NCBI RefSeq assembly: GCF_002154505.1
Contig: NZ_MUBM01000186.1
Coordinates: forward strand, 1-43,380
Direction of reading: 5' to 3'
Source of the DNA: Streptomyces carpinensis
Lineage (GTDB): Bacteria > Actinomycetota > Actinomycetes > Streptomycetales > Streptomycetaceae
Length of the DNA: 43,380 bases
Shown: piece after piece, positions 34,970-43,279 of the stretch
How the letters are laid out: every line of letters begins with the position of its first letter
How positions within the stretch are numbered: the stretch's first letter is position 1
Notes under the pieces: generated by a model
Told to the model about the DNA's origin: nothing
The model's database searches: none
What the model saw: the letters and a program-made list of their open reading frames with translations, nothing else
Program-made: the position numbers and the translations under genes

Positions 34970-35958
34970 GCGCCGCGACTGACATGCCGGTGGGACTGGT
35001 CCTCGGAAGCCACATGCCCGCCAAGGACATCGTGGCGATGGCCCGCCAGGCCGAAGATCTCGGTTTCGGAGAAATGTGGTTCTCCGAGGACTGTTTCTTC
35101 TCCGGTGGAATTGCCGGAGCCGCCGCGGCGCTTGCCGGGACCAACCACTTGCCGCTCGGTCTCGGAATCGTCTCCGCGGTGACTCGGCACCCCGCGATCC
35201 TGGCCATGGAACTCGCCACTCTCGACGTACTGTTTCCGGGCCGCATTTATGGCGGCATTGGGCACGGCGTGCCTGCCTGGCTGGACCAGATGGGCCTCAT
35301 GTCGCCAGCGCCGTTGAAAACCCTCCGCCAATGCGTGACCGCGGTCAGGCAGCTGCTCGACGGCAAATCGCTCACCGAAGAGGGACATTTCAAGTTCGAC
35401 AACATTGAGCTGACGTACCCGGCGGCCACCCGCGTGCCGCTCTACACCGGGGTGGTGAACGAGAAGGGGCTGCGGGTGTCGGGCGCTGTCGCCGACGGCA
35501 CGATCCTGTCGGTCCTGGCCAGCCCGGCCTACGTCGAGTGGGCCAGGGCCCGGATCACCGAAGGCGCCGAAAAGGCCCAGCGCACCGACCCGCACCGGCT
35601 GGTGACCTACACGCTCTTCTCGGTCAACTCCGATTCCAAGGTCGCCAGGGCCGCGGTGCGGGAATCCATCGCCTTCTACCTCGCGGCGATGCCCAACAGC
35701 GCCCTGTCGCAGGTGTACGGGATCCAGGACGAGCTCAATGAGCTGCTGGCGGACGGCGGAGCCGAAGCCGTCGCGCGGGACATGCCCGACGCCTGGGTCG
35801 ACGACCTGGCGGTCGCCGGCGACCCCGACGAATGCGCCGAGAAGCTGCGCCGTCTGCTCGATGCGGGCTCCGACTCCATCGGGCTGTGGTTGTTCCCGGC
35901 GGACCAGGCCGGCGAGGTCGCCCAGCTCACTGCCCGCGAAGTACTCCCCCGGCTCTGA
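34966..35958 (+). CDS. Luciferase-like (LLM) F420-dependent oxidoreductase
   Basis: TIM-barrel flavin/F420 oxidoreductase of 330 residues: VGLVLGSHMPAKDIVAMARQ, AEDLGFGEMWFSEDCFFSGG, LGLGIVSAVTRHPAILAMEL, GRIYGGIGHGVPAWLDQMGL and the C-terminal AVAGDPDECAEKLRRLLDAG. These are typical of the MER/F420-dependent branch of the bacterial luciferase superfamily. It would reduce or monooxygenate a pathway intermediate; the F420 reductase in operon 3 supports F420 as cofactor. A broken second copy of its C-terminus lies at 41700-41828. Start ATG 34966 is coupled to the leader ORF. Confidence 0.87.
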   Translation: MSAATDMPVGLVLGSHMPAKDIVAMARQAEDLGFGEMWFSEDCFFSGGIAGAAAALAGTNHLPLGLGIVSAVTRHPAILAMELATLDVLFPGRIYGGIGHGVPAWLDQMGLMSPAPLKTLRQCVTAVRQLLDGKSLTEEGHFKFDNIELTYPAATRVPLYTGVVNEKGLRVSGAVADGTILSVLASPAYVEWARARITEGAEKAQRTDPHRLVTYTLFSVNSDSKVARAAVRESIAFYLAAMPNSALSQVYGIQDELNELLADGGAEAVARDMPDAWVDDLAVAGDPDECAEKLRRLLDAGSDSIGLWLFPADQAGEVAQLTAREVLPRL

Positions 35959-35971
35959 CGAAAGGACCCTC

Positions 35972-36283
35972 ATGCCGTACCGTGTCTTCTTCCTCAACAA
36001 GCTCCGCGAAGGTGTCGACCCGGTCGACTACGAGAGCTGGATCCGGCGCACCGACTACCCCGTCGCTCGCGCGAACCCGGCGATCCAGCGCTACGACGTC
36101 ACCAGGCTCGAGTCGACGCTGGACGACGGCTCCCCCTCCTACGACTACCTCGAGGTGCTGGAGGTCGTCGGAATCGAGGAGTACCGACAGGCGCTGGACA
36201 CGCCGGAGTTCAAGCAACTCCTCAGCGAATGGTCGGAGTTCATCGCCTCCTCCGAGGCGGTCCACGGTGGAGTGATCGAGTGA
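35972..36283 (+). CDS. RedY-like small protein
   Basis: Protein of 103 residues beginning MPYRVFFLNKLREGVDPVDY, resembling the RedY family of small proteins first named in the prodiginine cluster; it is probably a dimeric alpha-beta barrel. Function unknown. GAAAGGA lies about 5 bases before the ATG, 13 bases after the oxidoreductase stop. Its first eight codons recur as a relic at 41663-41686, in the same position after an LLM relic, which shows the LLM-RedY pair is an inherited unit. Confidence 0.7.
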   Translation: MPYRVFFLNKLREGVDPVDYESWIRRTDYPVARANPAIQRYDVTRLESTLDDGSPSYDYLEVLEVVGIEEYRQALDTPEFKQLLSEWSEFIASSEAVHGGVIE

Positions 36284-36325
36284 CCGGCCGCCGCTCGGCG
36301 GCCCCTCGGCACATGGAAGCGACCC

Positions 36326-37468
36326 ATGCGTGACGTCCTGCACGCCATCTCCGGCTGGTACGACTCCGGGGAGCGGTTCGCACTCGGCACCGTGGTTCAT
36401 ACCTCCCGCAGCGCGCCCCGCGGCCCCGGAGCGACCATGGCCGTCTCCGGCGCCGGCGAGGTGGTGGGCAGCGTGTCGGGCGGCTGCGTCGAGGGCGCCG
36501 TGTACGAAGCCGCCCAACTCGCCGTCCAGATCGGAGAACCGGCGCTCGAGAAGTACGGAGTGAGCGACGACGACGCCTTCGCTGTCGGCCTCACCTGCGG
36601 CGGGATCATCCACGTCTTCGTGGAGCCGGTCGACCGGACGACGTTCCCGCAGTTCGGGGAGGTCGTCGCGTCGATCGAGCGGAGCGAGCCGGTCGCGGTG
36701 GCGACCGTGGTCGACGGCCACGGCCAAATCGGCGCCCGCCGCGTACTGTGGCCGGACCACGCTTCCGGATCACTCGGCGACAAGCGGCTCGACCACGCGG
36801 TCACCGAGGACGCCCGCGCCATGCTGGCCCAGGCGCAGACCGGCATTCGGCACTACGGGCTGCACGGGGAGCGACGTCACGACGAAGTGTCGGTGTTCTT
36901 GCAGTCCTACACGCCCGCTCCCAGGATGCTGGTGTTCGGCGCGATCGACTTCGCCTCCGCGGTGGCCAGAATCGGAGTCTTCCTCGGTTACCACGTCACC
37001 GTGTGCGACGCCAGACCGGTGTTCGCCACGCGCAGGCGGTTCCCCGAGGCTCATGAGGTGGTCTGCGAGTGGCCGCACCGGTACCTGGCCCGGACGGCTG
37101 TCGATGAGCGCACAGTGATCTGCGTGCTCACCCACGACCCCAAGTTCGACGTACCGCTGCTCCAAGTCGCCCTCGGGACGCGAGCCGCCTACATCGGTGT
37201 GATGGGCAGCAGACGGACCCACCGCGACCGGATCGACCGGCTCCGGGAGCAAGGGGTCACCGGCGACGAGTTGCAGCGGCTCGCATCGCCGATCGGTCTG
37301 GACATCGGTTCGCACACCCCGGAGGAAACCGCGATATCCATCGCGGCGGAGATCATCCAGACCCGCACGGGTGGAACCGGCGAGCGACTGTCGAGGACCG
37401 ACGGACCCATTCACCACGCAAGTGCCCGACCGACCGCATCACTGGCAGAGGCAGATCTCAGGGAGTGA
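36326..37468 (+). CDS. xdhC: XdhC/CoxI-family Mo-cofactor maturation protein
   Basis: Protein of 380 residues with two domains. The N-terminal XdhC_CoxI domain has RSAPRGPGATMAVSGAGEVV and GSVSGGCVEGAVYEAAQ; the C-terminal Rossmann XdhC_C domain has RMLVFGAIDFASAVARIGVF, DPKFDVPLLQVALGTRAAYI, GVMGSRRTHRDRIDRLREQG and IGLDIGSHTPEETAISIAAE. XdhC proteins bind molybdenum cofactor, promote its sulfuration and hand it to the large subunits. It is the only intact copy for three hydroxylases. The conserved GxG of the second domain reads GAID. Confidence 0.9.
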   Translation: MRDVLHAISGWYDSGERFALGTVVHTSRSAPRGPGATMAVSGAGEVVGSVSGGCVEGAVYEAAQLAVQIGEPALEKYGVSDDDAFAVGLTCGGIIHVFVEPVDRTTFPQFGEVVASIERSEPVAVATVVDGHGQIGARRVLWPDHASGSLGDKRLDHAVTEDARAMLAQAQTGIRHYGLHGERRHDEVSVFLQSYTPAPRMLVFGAIDFASAVARIGVFLGYHVTVCDARPVFATRRRFPEAHEVVCEWPHRYLARTAVDERTVICVLTHDPKFDVPLLQVALGTRAAYIGVMGSRRTHRDRIDRLREQGVTGDELQRLASPIGLDIGSHTPEETAISIAAEIIQTRTGGTGERLSRTDGPIHHASARPTASLAEADLRE

Positions 37469-37471
37469 TCC

Positions 37472-38188
37472 ATGCAGCTCGAAAACACGTTTACCGTACC
37501 CCTGCCCGCTGACCAGGCCTGGCCGGTCCTGCTCGAAGTCGAGCGGGTGGTGGCGTGCGTACCCGGGGCGACGCTGGACTCAGTCGACGGCGATGACATC
37601 ACGGCCCGGATGCGTGTGAAGCTCGGTCCGATCATGATGACTTACCGGGGCCGGGCCCGTTTCGTGGAGAGGGACGAGGCCGCTCGCCGCGTCGTCATCG
37701 AGGCGTCCGGAAAGGACAGCAAGGGCGCCGGGACCGTGAGCGCGACGGTGCAGGCGTCCCTGTACGACCACGGCAACGAGACCGAGGTCCGTGTAGTCAC
37801 CGTGCTCAAGCTGACCGGGAAGCCGGCGCAGTTCGGTCGCGGCGCCATACAGGATGTGTCGTCAACGCTCATCGACCGGTTCGCCCAGGCCCTGTCCGCC
37901 GAGTTCACTACCTCTGGGCCGCAAGGCCGGACAGACTCGCAAGGCCAGACAGACTCCCACCAGGGTGGTGTGTCGCAGACCCCCACACCGGTGTCCAACG
38001 GCAGCGGCGTTGCGGCCAAGCTCACGGCTCCCGCCGCCCCTGGGACTCACCTCCGTGCCGCGGACGACCACTTGGACCTGCTCGATGCGGTCGGTCCCGT
38101 GGCGAGGCGGATCGTGCCCAGGGTTGCCGGCGTGGCACTGCTCATCGCCCTCCTGGCATTCCTGGGCTGGTACTTCACCAGCAATTGA
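37472..38188 (+). CDS. coxG: CoxG-like SRPBCC protein with C-terminal membrane anchor
   Basis: Protein of 238 residues. The SRPBCC hydrophobic-pocket domain spans about 1-145 (MQLENTFTVPLPADQAWPVL, CVPGATLDS, VKLGPIMMTYRGRARF). A Gln/Ser/Thr-rich linker with a small internal repeat (QGRTDSQGQTDS) follows, then one transmembrane helix at about 212-234 (GVALLIALLAFLGWYF). CoxG tethers CO-dehydrogenase-type enzymes to the membrane and has been reported to carry quinone between membrane and enzyme. Begins 4 bases after the xdhC stop. It suggests that at least one hydroxylase here delivers electrons to the respiratory chain. Confidence 0.9.
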   Translation: MQLENTFTVPLPADQAWPVLLEVERVVACVPGATLDSVDGDDITARMRVKLGPIMMTYRGRARFVERDEAARRVVIEASGKDSKGAGTVSATVQASLYDHGNETEVRVVTVLKLTGKPAQFGRGAIQDVSSTLIDRFAQALSAEFTTSGPQGRTDSQGQTDSHQGGVSQTPTPVSNGSGVAAKLTAPAAPGTHLRAADDHLDLLDAVGPVARRIVPRVAGVALLIALLAFLGWYFTSN

Positions 38189-38329
38189 CCGGTCAGCGCA
38201 GGCCAGTCAACTGCTGGTGAGTCCGCAGGTGGGTCCGGCCGTGGTTCATCGCCGCCCCGGTGGCGCTGTCGCCCGATGCTACGGGCTGAGGTACGGGTTC
38301 TCGGGGTGGGGTGGGGACGGAGGAACGGT

Positions 38330-38985
38330 CTGTGCGTGGGGAGGCCAGGAGGATCGGCGTGGTGAAGCTTCCCCTTGATCGTGGACACCTGGAGACAGGG
38401 GCGTGTGATCTCTTGAGCCGGGCGAGCTGGACCGTGGTGATGAACGAGACCGCTCGGGATTTACCTCGCCTTGTTCGGCGGCGTGAGCCTTGAGTGCGCA
38501 CACGGCTTGATAGACGGTGACGCGTAGATCTCCTGGCAGACGAGCTCGGGGGTCTTGGAGCGCAGGATGAAGCTGGCGCCCCGCAGGCGGTTTTTGAGCT
38601 CGGCGAGACCGTTCTCGATCTCCCGGCGTTCGTGGTAGAGCTGGTCCAACTGCCGTGCGGGCGCGTGCCGGTGATCCAGGGGACTGGTCGCCAGGCGAAA
38701 CTTCTCCGCCTGCGCCGGCCGGTCCTGGGGCCGGTGCGCCGGGCAGGCAGGCGGCGCCAGTGGGCCGCATCGACGCTCGAAGAGCGCCTGCAGCGGTTTG
38801 CCGCCCAGACGCTGACGGGCCCTGATGAGCGTTGAGCTGGCTGCCGCTGCACGAATCCGCCCGGCAGGTGCCGCAGCTTCTCGGTCAAGACCGCAGGACC
38901 ACCCTGTATCCGGGAGACCGGCACCTGTCCGAGCTGCGGAACAGACACAGCGCCAGAACGAAGTACTGACCCATCGCTGGGCGAA
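38330..38985 (-). pseudogene. IS4-family transposase remnant, multiply frameshifted
   Basis: Pieces of an IS4-type transposase in different frames: AMGQYFVLALCLF near 38980 (N-domain), LIRARQRLGGKPLQALFERR, then YHERREIENGLAELKNRLRG and ASFILRSKTPELVCQEIYAS (C-terminal DDE end), and finally SFITTVQLARLKR near 38430. The catalytic centre is missing. It abuts the IS3 relic without a gap. Confidence 0.65.
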
Positions 38986-39572
38986 CTCGGCTGGGGCAAG
39001 CGTGCCCAGGGCGGAATGGGGACGGTAGTTGTTGTATTCCTCTCGCCAGTCGGCGACAAGGACCTGGGCTTTCAGCAGGGTGTCAAACGTCCGCGTCGAT
39101 CGAATAAGCGACCAGGTCGGCGAGTGACTCGTGGGTGAACTCGTCCACCACATGCAAGATCTTGACGGTGCGCCCCACAGCGGTGACATCGACCTGGTAG
39201 TCCAGCGCCCACACGTGGTCCGGGCGCTCGGCGCGCGGCCGGGGCGACGGACTCGCCCAGGCGCCGGCGCTTGCTCCGCTTCGCCGGGACGCGCAGGCCC
39301 TCCTCCCGCCACAGCCGCTGGATCTTCTTGCGGTTCACCACAAGCTCTTCCCGCACCAGCACGGCATGCGCCCGCCGGTATCCCCACCGGGGATGAGCAC
39401 GCGCGAACCGGCGCAGCCACTCCCGCAGATCGGAGTCCGGCTCAGCGTCGGCCGGCTGGTAGCGCTGGGTGGAACGGGGCCGGCCCACGATCCGGCACGC
39501 CCGCCGCTGCGACAATCCGAGCCGTTCTTGCAGCATGGCCACGGCCCGGCGGCGCCGCGACGGGCTCACCAA
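38986..39572 (-). pseudogene. IS3-family orfB remnant, frameshifted and internally deleted
   Basis: OrfB begins normally (AMLQERLGLSQRRACRIVGR, RWGYRRAHAVLVREELVVNR), shifts frame near 39240, and then jumps from the start of the integrase core to its end (FDTLLKAQVLVADWREEYNN, RPHSALGTLAPAEFAQRW). About 100 residues including most DDE residues are deleted. Inactive. Confidence 0.75.
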
Positions 39573-39814
39573 TTTCCTTTGGCGATCTCCCGCAGCGCAT
39601 CAATCTCCAACTCTTTGTCGGCGACGATTTGCTTCCGCCGGGCGTTCTCGGCCTCCAACTCCTTCAGCCGCTTGACGTCGTCAGCCTTCATGCCACCGAA
39701 CTGAGCCCGCCACCGGTGACAGGACGCCTCGGAGATCTCCAGGCGCCGAGCCACATCCGCGACCTCACCGCCTTCAGCCAGGTCACCTGCGGAAACTTCC
39801 TGGCTCACCGGCAT
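39566..39814 (-). pseudogene. IS3-family orfA, N-terminally altered
   Basis: 82 codons with the Tnp_1 helix-turn-helix and leucine-zipper end of IS3 OrfA: DVARRLEISEASCHRWRAQF, VKRLKELEAENARRKQIVAD, KELEIDALREIAKGNW. It overlaps the orfB start by 7 bases, as expected for programmed frameshifting. The usual first 15-20 residues are missing or replaced. Confidence 0.7.
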
Positions 39815-39845
39815 TGCAAATCAAACGCACCGCTCGCTTGTTTAC

Positions 39846-41291
39846 TCAAGGACCGGACAGCCCACCTCGCGAAAGCGCGAGGTCGCGGTGTTGCCCCTCA
39901 TCCGACTGATCCGGACAACTCCTCTTCAAATCCGCGTAGCCGATCAGGAACAGCGCCTCGGTGAGCGAGAGCCGCTCCAACTCCTGAGGCGACACGCTCT
40001 CGTTCACTCCGTGGATCTGCGCCTTCGGCTCGCTCAGGCCGATCAATAGGATCTCTGCCTTCGGGTAAAGCGAGGCCAGTGTGTTGCACAGCGGGATTGA
40101 GAAGCCTTGTCCTGCGATTTGCATCTCGTCTCCCGGGTAGGCGACCCGTATGGCCTCCGCCATCGACGTGTATGCCGGGCTGGTGGTGTCCACCTGGAAC
40201 GGCTGCCCCTGGCCAACCTGCTCCACCGCGACCCGCGCACCCCAAGGGACCTTGGCCTCGAGGTGCGCGGTCAGCAGTGCGGCGGCCTCAACCACTTCCG
40301 TCCCTGGCGGGACCCTCAGGCTGACCAGTGCGCATGCGAACGCCTGAATGGACGCCGTGGCGCCGGTCACCGGCGGGCAGTCGATGCCGAGCACAGTGAC
40401 GGACGGCCGCGCCCATAGACGGTCCGCGATCGTTCCGCTACCCGTCAGTGCCACCCCTTCGAGAACTCCGGCGTCCCGCCGGAAGTTCTGCTCCTGGTAC
40501 TGCAGCCCCTCCCACACTCCGTCCGCGGCCAGTCCTTCCACGGTCGTCGAGCCGTCCTCGTCCCGCAGCGAGTCAAGGACGCGGATCAGCGCGGCGAGCG
40601 CGTCGGGCGCGGCTCCACCGAACTGGCCTGAGTGGAGGTTGTCCTCAAGGGTGTTCACCTCTACGCGCATCAACGCCATGCCGCGCAGAGTCGCGGTGAC
40701 TGTCGGCAGCCCGGCACGGAGGTTGCCGGCGTCACCGATGACGATCGTGTCGGCCGAAAGAAGCTCCGGGTGCTGCTCGGCGTACTGCTGCAGGCCTCCG
40801 GTGCCCTGCTCCTCCGAGCCTTCTACGACAACCTTGACACCAACCGGTATCCCGCCGTTGGCCCTGAGTGCACGCAGCGCGAGCATGTGCATGATCAGGC
40901 CGCCCTTGCAGTCGGCCGCGCCACGCCCGTACCAGCGCCCGTCGCGCTCAGTAAGCTCGAACGGGGGCGAGAGCCAGGCGGACTCGTCAAGTGGTGGCTG
41001 CACATCGTAGTGGGCGTAAAGCAGCACGGTCGGGGCATCCGCAGGGCCGGGAAGACACCCGTATACGGACTGAGTACCGTCCGGGGTGTCCAACAGCGCG
41101 ACGTCCCTGAACCCCTCCGCGCGGAGCAGGTCGGCGACCCACTTCGCGGCGGCCTCGCACTCGCTCTTCGGGAACTGGGCGGGGTCGGCCACGGACCGGA
41201 ATGCAACCAGTTCGGCGAGCTCAGTCCTGGCGCGCGGCATCAGCGACGCGATGGTCTCGGCCAGCGCGGTCGCGGGCGAAGGGGTGGTCAT
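39846..41291 (-). CDS. M20-family metallodipeptidase
   Basis: Zinc peptidase of 481 residues. Metal and catalytic residues: His94-Tyr-Asp96 in YAHYDVQPP, Asp127 in GAADCKGG, the Glu pair in EGSEEQGTGG, Asp in IVIGDAGNL and the late His in AQIHGVNESV; the dimerisation domain lies between about 205 and 340 (NLHSGQFGGAAPDAL). It would hydrolyse a dipeptide or an N-acyl/N-carbamoyl amino acid, which fits the product of a hydantoinase. ATG at 41291 has GAGGAG upstream. The last 20 or so residues run into the IS3 flank and may be altered. Single-gene unit. Confidence 0.9.
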   Translation of the reverse strand: MTTPSPATALAETIASLMPRARTELAELVAFRSVADPAQFPKSECEAAAKWVADLLRAEGFRDVALLDTPDGTQSVYGCLPGPADAPTVLLYAHYDVQPPLDESAWLSPPFELTERDGRWYGRGAADCKGGLIMHMLALRALRANGGIPVGVKVVVEGSEEQGTGGLQQYAEQHPELLSADTIVIGDAGNLRAGLPTVTATLRGMALMRVEVNTLEDNLHSGQFGGAAPDALAALIRVLDSLRDEDGSTTVEGLAADGVWEGLQYQEQNFRRDAGVLEGVALTGSGTIADRLWARPSVTVLGIDCPPVTGATASIQAFACALVSLRVPPGTEVVEAAALLTAHLEAKVPWGARVAVEQVGQGQPFQVDTTSPAYTSMAEAIRVAYPGDEMQIAGQGFSIPLCNTLASLYPKAEILLIGLSEPKAQIHGVNESVSPQELERLSLTEALFLIGYADLKRSCPDQSDEGQHRDLALSRGGLSGP

Positions 41292-41506
41292 CGATAACTC
41301 CTCGTGGATACAACAGGGTTACGCGGGGCACGGCCGCAATGGCTGGGAGCGCGGCGCGTCTTTGGGCCGCCTTGCGGGACGTCGTGGTGGTCGGGGATCC
41401 GCCGACATGCGGGCGGCGTGCACGGCAGTCGTGCCCCGACGGCGGACGCTGTTCCCGGAAGGAAAAGCTGCCCCGCCACAGGACACGGCGGCGGCCACAC
41501 CACGGG

Positions 41507-41828
41507 CTCCTCACCTGGCGCGCTCCCGCCCGGCTGCCACGTCCCATGGCCCGAGCATGGTGGTGCTGGCGCCGGCCCGTTCCGCCTTTCCGCCTTGGCG
41601 CATCTGGATGATTTCCGCAGCGATGGACGCAGCCGTCTCCTCGGGTGTGCTCGATCCGACGTGAGGAAGAAGACGCGGTGTGTCATCAGAGTCCTTGTTT
41701 TCTGAGCCGGGCAAGACGTCGCCGGAGTCAGACCCTGCGACAAGAAGGCGGCCCAGCTTTTCCGCGCACTCGTCGGGATCACCCGCAATGGCCAGATCGT
41801 CGCCCCAGGATTCGGGCATCGCCTTCAC
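41507..41828 (-). pseudogene. Collapsed LLM-RedY-XdhC cassette (relic)
   Basis: Three relics in the order found in operon 4. First, the C-terminal part of an LLM oxidoreductase (MPESWGDDLAIAGDPDECAE then KLGRLLVAGSDS, against MPDAWVDDLAVAGDPDECAE in the intact gene) and its tail DVLPGS. Then a RedY start (ATG at 41686: MTHRVFFL, against MPYRVFFL), with a similar ribosome site. Then the XdhC C-terminus (VGSSTPEETAASIAAEIIQM, against IGSHTPEETAISIAAEIIQT). The bodies of RedY and XdhC and the first 80 percent of LLM are deleted. It begins right at the moeA stop codon. 41292-41506 upstream of the peptidase gene is otherwise empty. Confidence 0.75.
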
Positions 41829-43279
41829 CAGCCCCCAGCCGAGGAAGCTGAGCCGAGGAGGACGACGTCCAGTTCGACACCGGGCTCGACCGCCGTGGTG
41901 TCCTCCGGGATCACGATCAGTGCGTCCGCGCGCGCCAGGGCGGCGACCAGATGCGACCCGGCTCCCCCGACGGGAGTGACGCGGCCGACCGCCTCGCCCT
42001 GCGAGGGCGGCTCGTTCCTGCCGCGCAGGAACTGCCGCTTACCGGCCGGCGAAGTGAGCGGCTCGCTGATCTCGAGGCGGGCCCGGACCATCCTGCACTC
42101 ACGCGGTTCCAGCCCCATGAGGGCGCGGATCGCGGGGCGGACGAACAGCTCGAAGGAGACGTAGGAGCTGACCGGGTTGCCGGGGAGGGCGAGCAACGGG
42201 GTGCGGTCGGGGCCGATGCGGCCGAAGCCCTGCGGCTTGCCCGGCTGCATAGCGATCTTGCGGAACTCGACCCGGCCCTCCGCGACGGAGGAGCCCTCGT
42301 CCGCACGCCCGCCGAACTCCGAGAGCGTCTCCTTCACCACGTCGTACGCGCCGACGCTGACACCGCCGCTGGTGACGACGAGGTCGGCGCGGGCCAGCTG
42401 GTCCTCAAGGGTGGTGCGCAGCGTCTCGGCGTCGTCGGCGATGGCTCCGACGCGGTAGGCGATGGCACCGGCGTCCCGGGCGGCGGCGGTGAGCGCGAAG
42501 CTGTTGGAGTCGTAGATGCTGCCGGGGGTCAGCTCCTCGCCAGGCTGGATGAGCTCGCTGCCGGTGGACATGACGACCACGCGCGGGCGCGGACGGACCC
42601 GGACGGTACTGCGGCCGATGGCCGCGAGCAGTCCGATCTGGGGCGGGCCGAGGACCGTACCGGCTTCCAGGGCGAGGTCTCCGGCCTGCACGTCGCTGCC
42701 GCGGAGGCGGATGTGCTGCCCGGCCTCGGCGGCGCGGTGGACCCGGACCTCACCGCCGGCGCCCTCGGGAGCGGAGGAGTGGAAGCGCATGGTGGTGGCG
42801 GGCCGTCGGCCCGTACCGCCGTCGGTCCACTCGACCGGAACGACGGCCTCGGCGCCGGGCGGCAGCGGGGCGCCCGTCATGATGCGGGCGGCCTCGCCGG
42901 GGCCGACGGTCGGCAGCTCGCCGCTGCCCGCGGCGAGGTCTCCGATGACGGTGAGGACGGCCGGGTACTCCTCGGAGGCGCCCTGCACATCGGCGGTACG
43001 CACCACGTAGCCGTCCATGGAGCTGTTGTCGAACGGCGGCAGCGCGACCGGGACCGTGACATCCTCGGTGAGGACACAGCCCTGGGCGTCGAGGAGGCGC
43101 AGCTCGCGGGGCTCCAGCGGGCGGATGTGCGCGAGTATGTCGTCGAGGTGCTCCGCCACGGACCAGATCCGGCTCGCGGCGGCAGCCTCCCGGGTCAGTG
43201 CGTCGCCGACCGGGGCCGCCGCGCCGTGGTAGGTGCTGCGGGATCCGCCCGACGCGGCGGTCTGTTCGGTACTGCTCAA
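41825..43279 (-). CDS. moeA: MoeA, molybdopterin molybdotransferase
   Basis: Protein of 484 residues that inserts molybdate into adenylylated molybdopterin. Motifs: ALPPFDNSSMDGYVVR (about 79-94), ARIMTGAPLPPGAEAVVPVE, VVVMSTGSELIQPGE, SIYDSNSF, DLVVTSGGVSVGAYDVVKE, FRKIAMQPGKPQGFG, LLALPGNPVSSYVSFELF. All four MoeA domains are present, with an N-terminal extension of about 30 residues. The TTG start at 43279 is supported by GGAGGAG upstream and by a 4-base overlap (TTGA) with the preceding gene. Possibly a second, pathway-dedicated moeA in the genome. Confidence 0.92.
   Translation of the reverse strand: MSSTEQTAASGGSRSTYHGAAAPVGDALTREAAAASRIWSVAEHLDDILAHIRPLEPRELRLLDAQGCVLTEDVTVPVALPPFDNSSMDGYVVRTADVQGASEEYPAVLTVIGDLAAGSGELPTVGPGEAARIMTGAPLPPGAEAVVPVEWTDGGTGRRPATTMRFHSSAPEGAGGEVRVHRAAEAGQHIRLRGSDVQAGDLALEAGTVLGPPQIGLLAAIGRSTVRVRPRPRVVVMSTGSELIQPGEELTPGSIYDSNSFALTAAARDAGAIAYRVGAIADDAETLRTTLEDQLARADLVVTSGGVSVGAYDVVKETLSEFGGRADEGSSVAEGRVEFRKIAMQPGKPQGFGRIGPDRTPLLALPGNPVSSYVSFELFVRPAIRALMGLEPRECRMVRARLEISEPLTSPAGKRQFLRGRNEPPSQGEAVGRVTPVGGAGSHLVAALARADALIVIPEDTTAVEPGVELDVVLLGSASSAGGW

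Noticed and set aside
41288..41547. A 108-codon minus-strand frame upstream of the peptidase
   Set aside because: It overlaps the XdhC relic in another frame, is rich in Arg and Pro as expected for shadow frames, and has no ribosome site.
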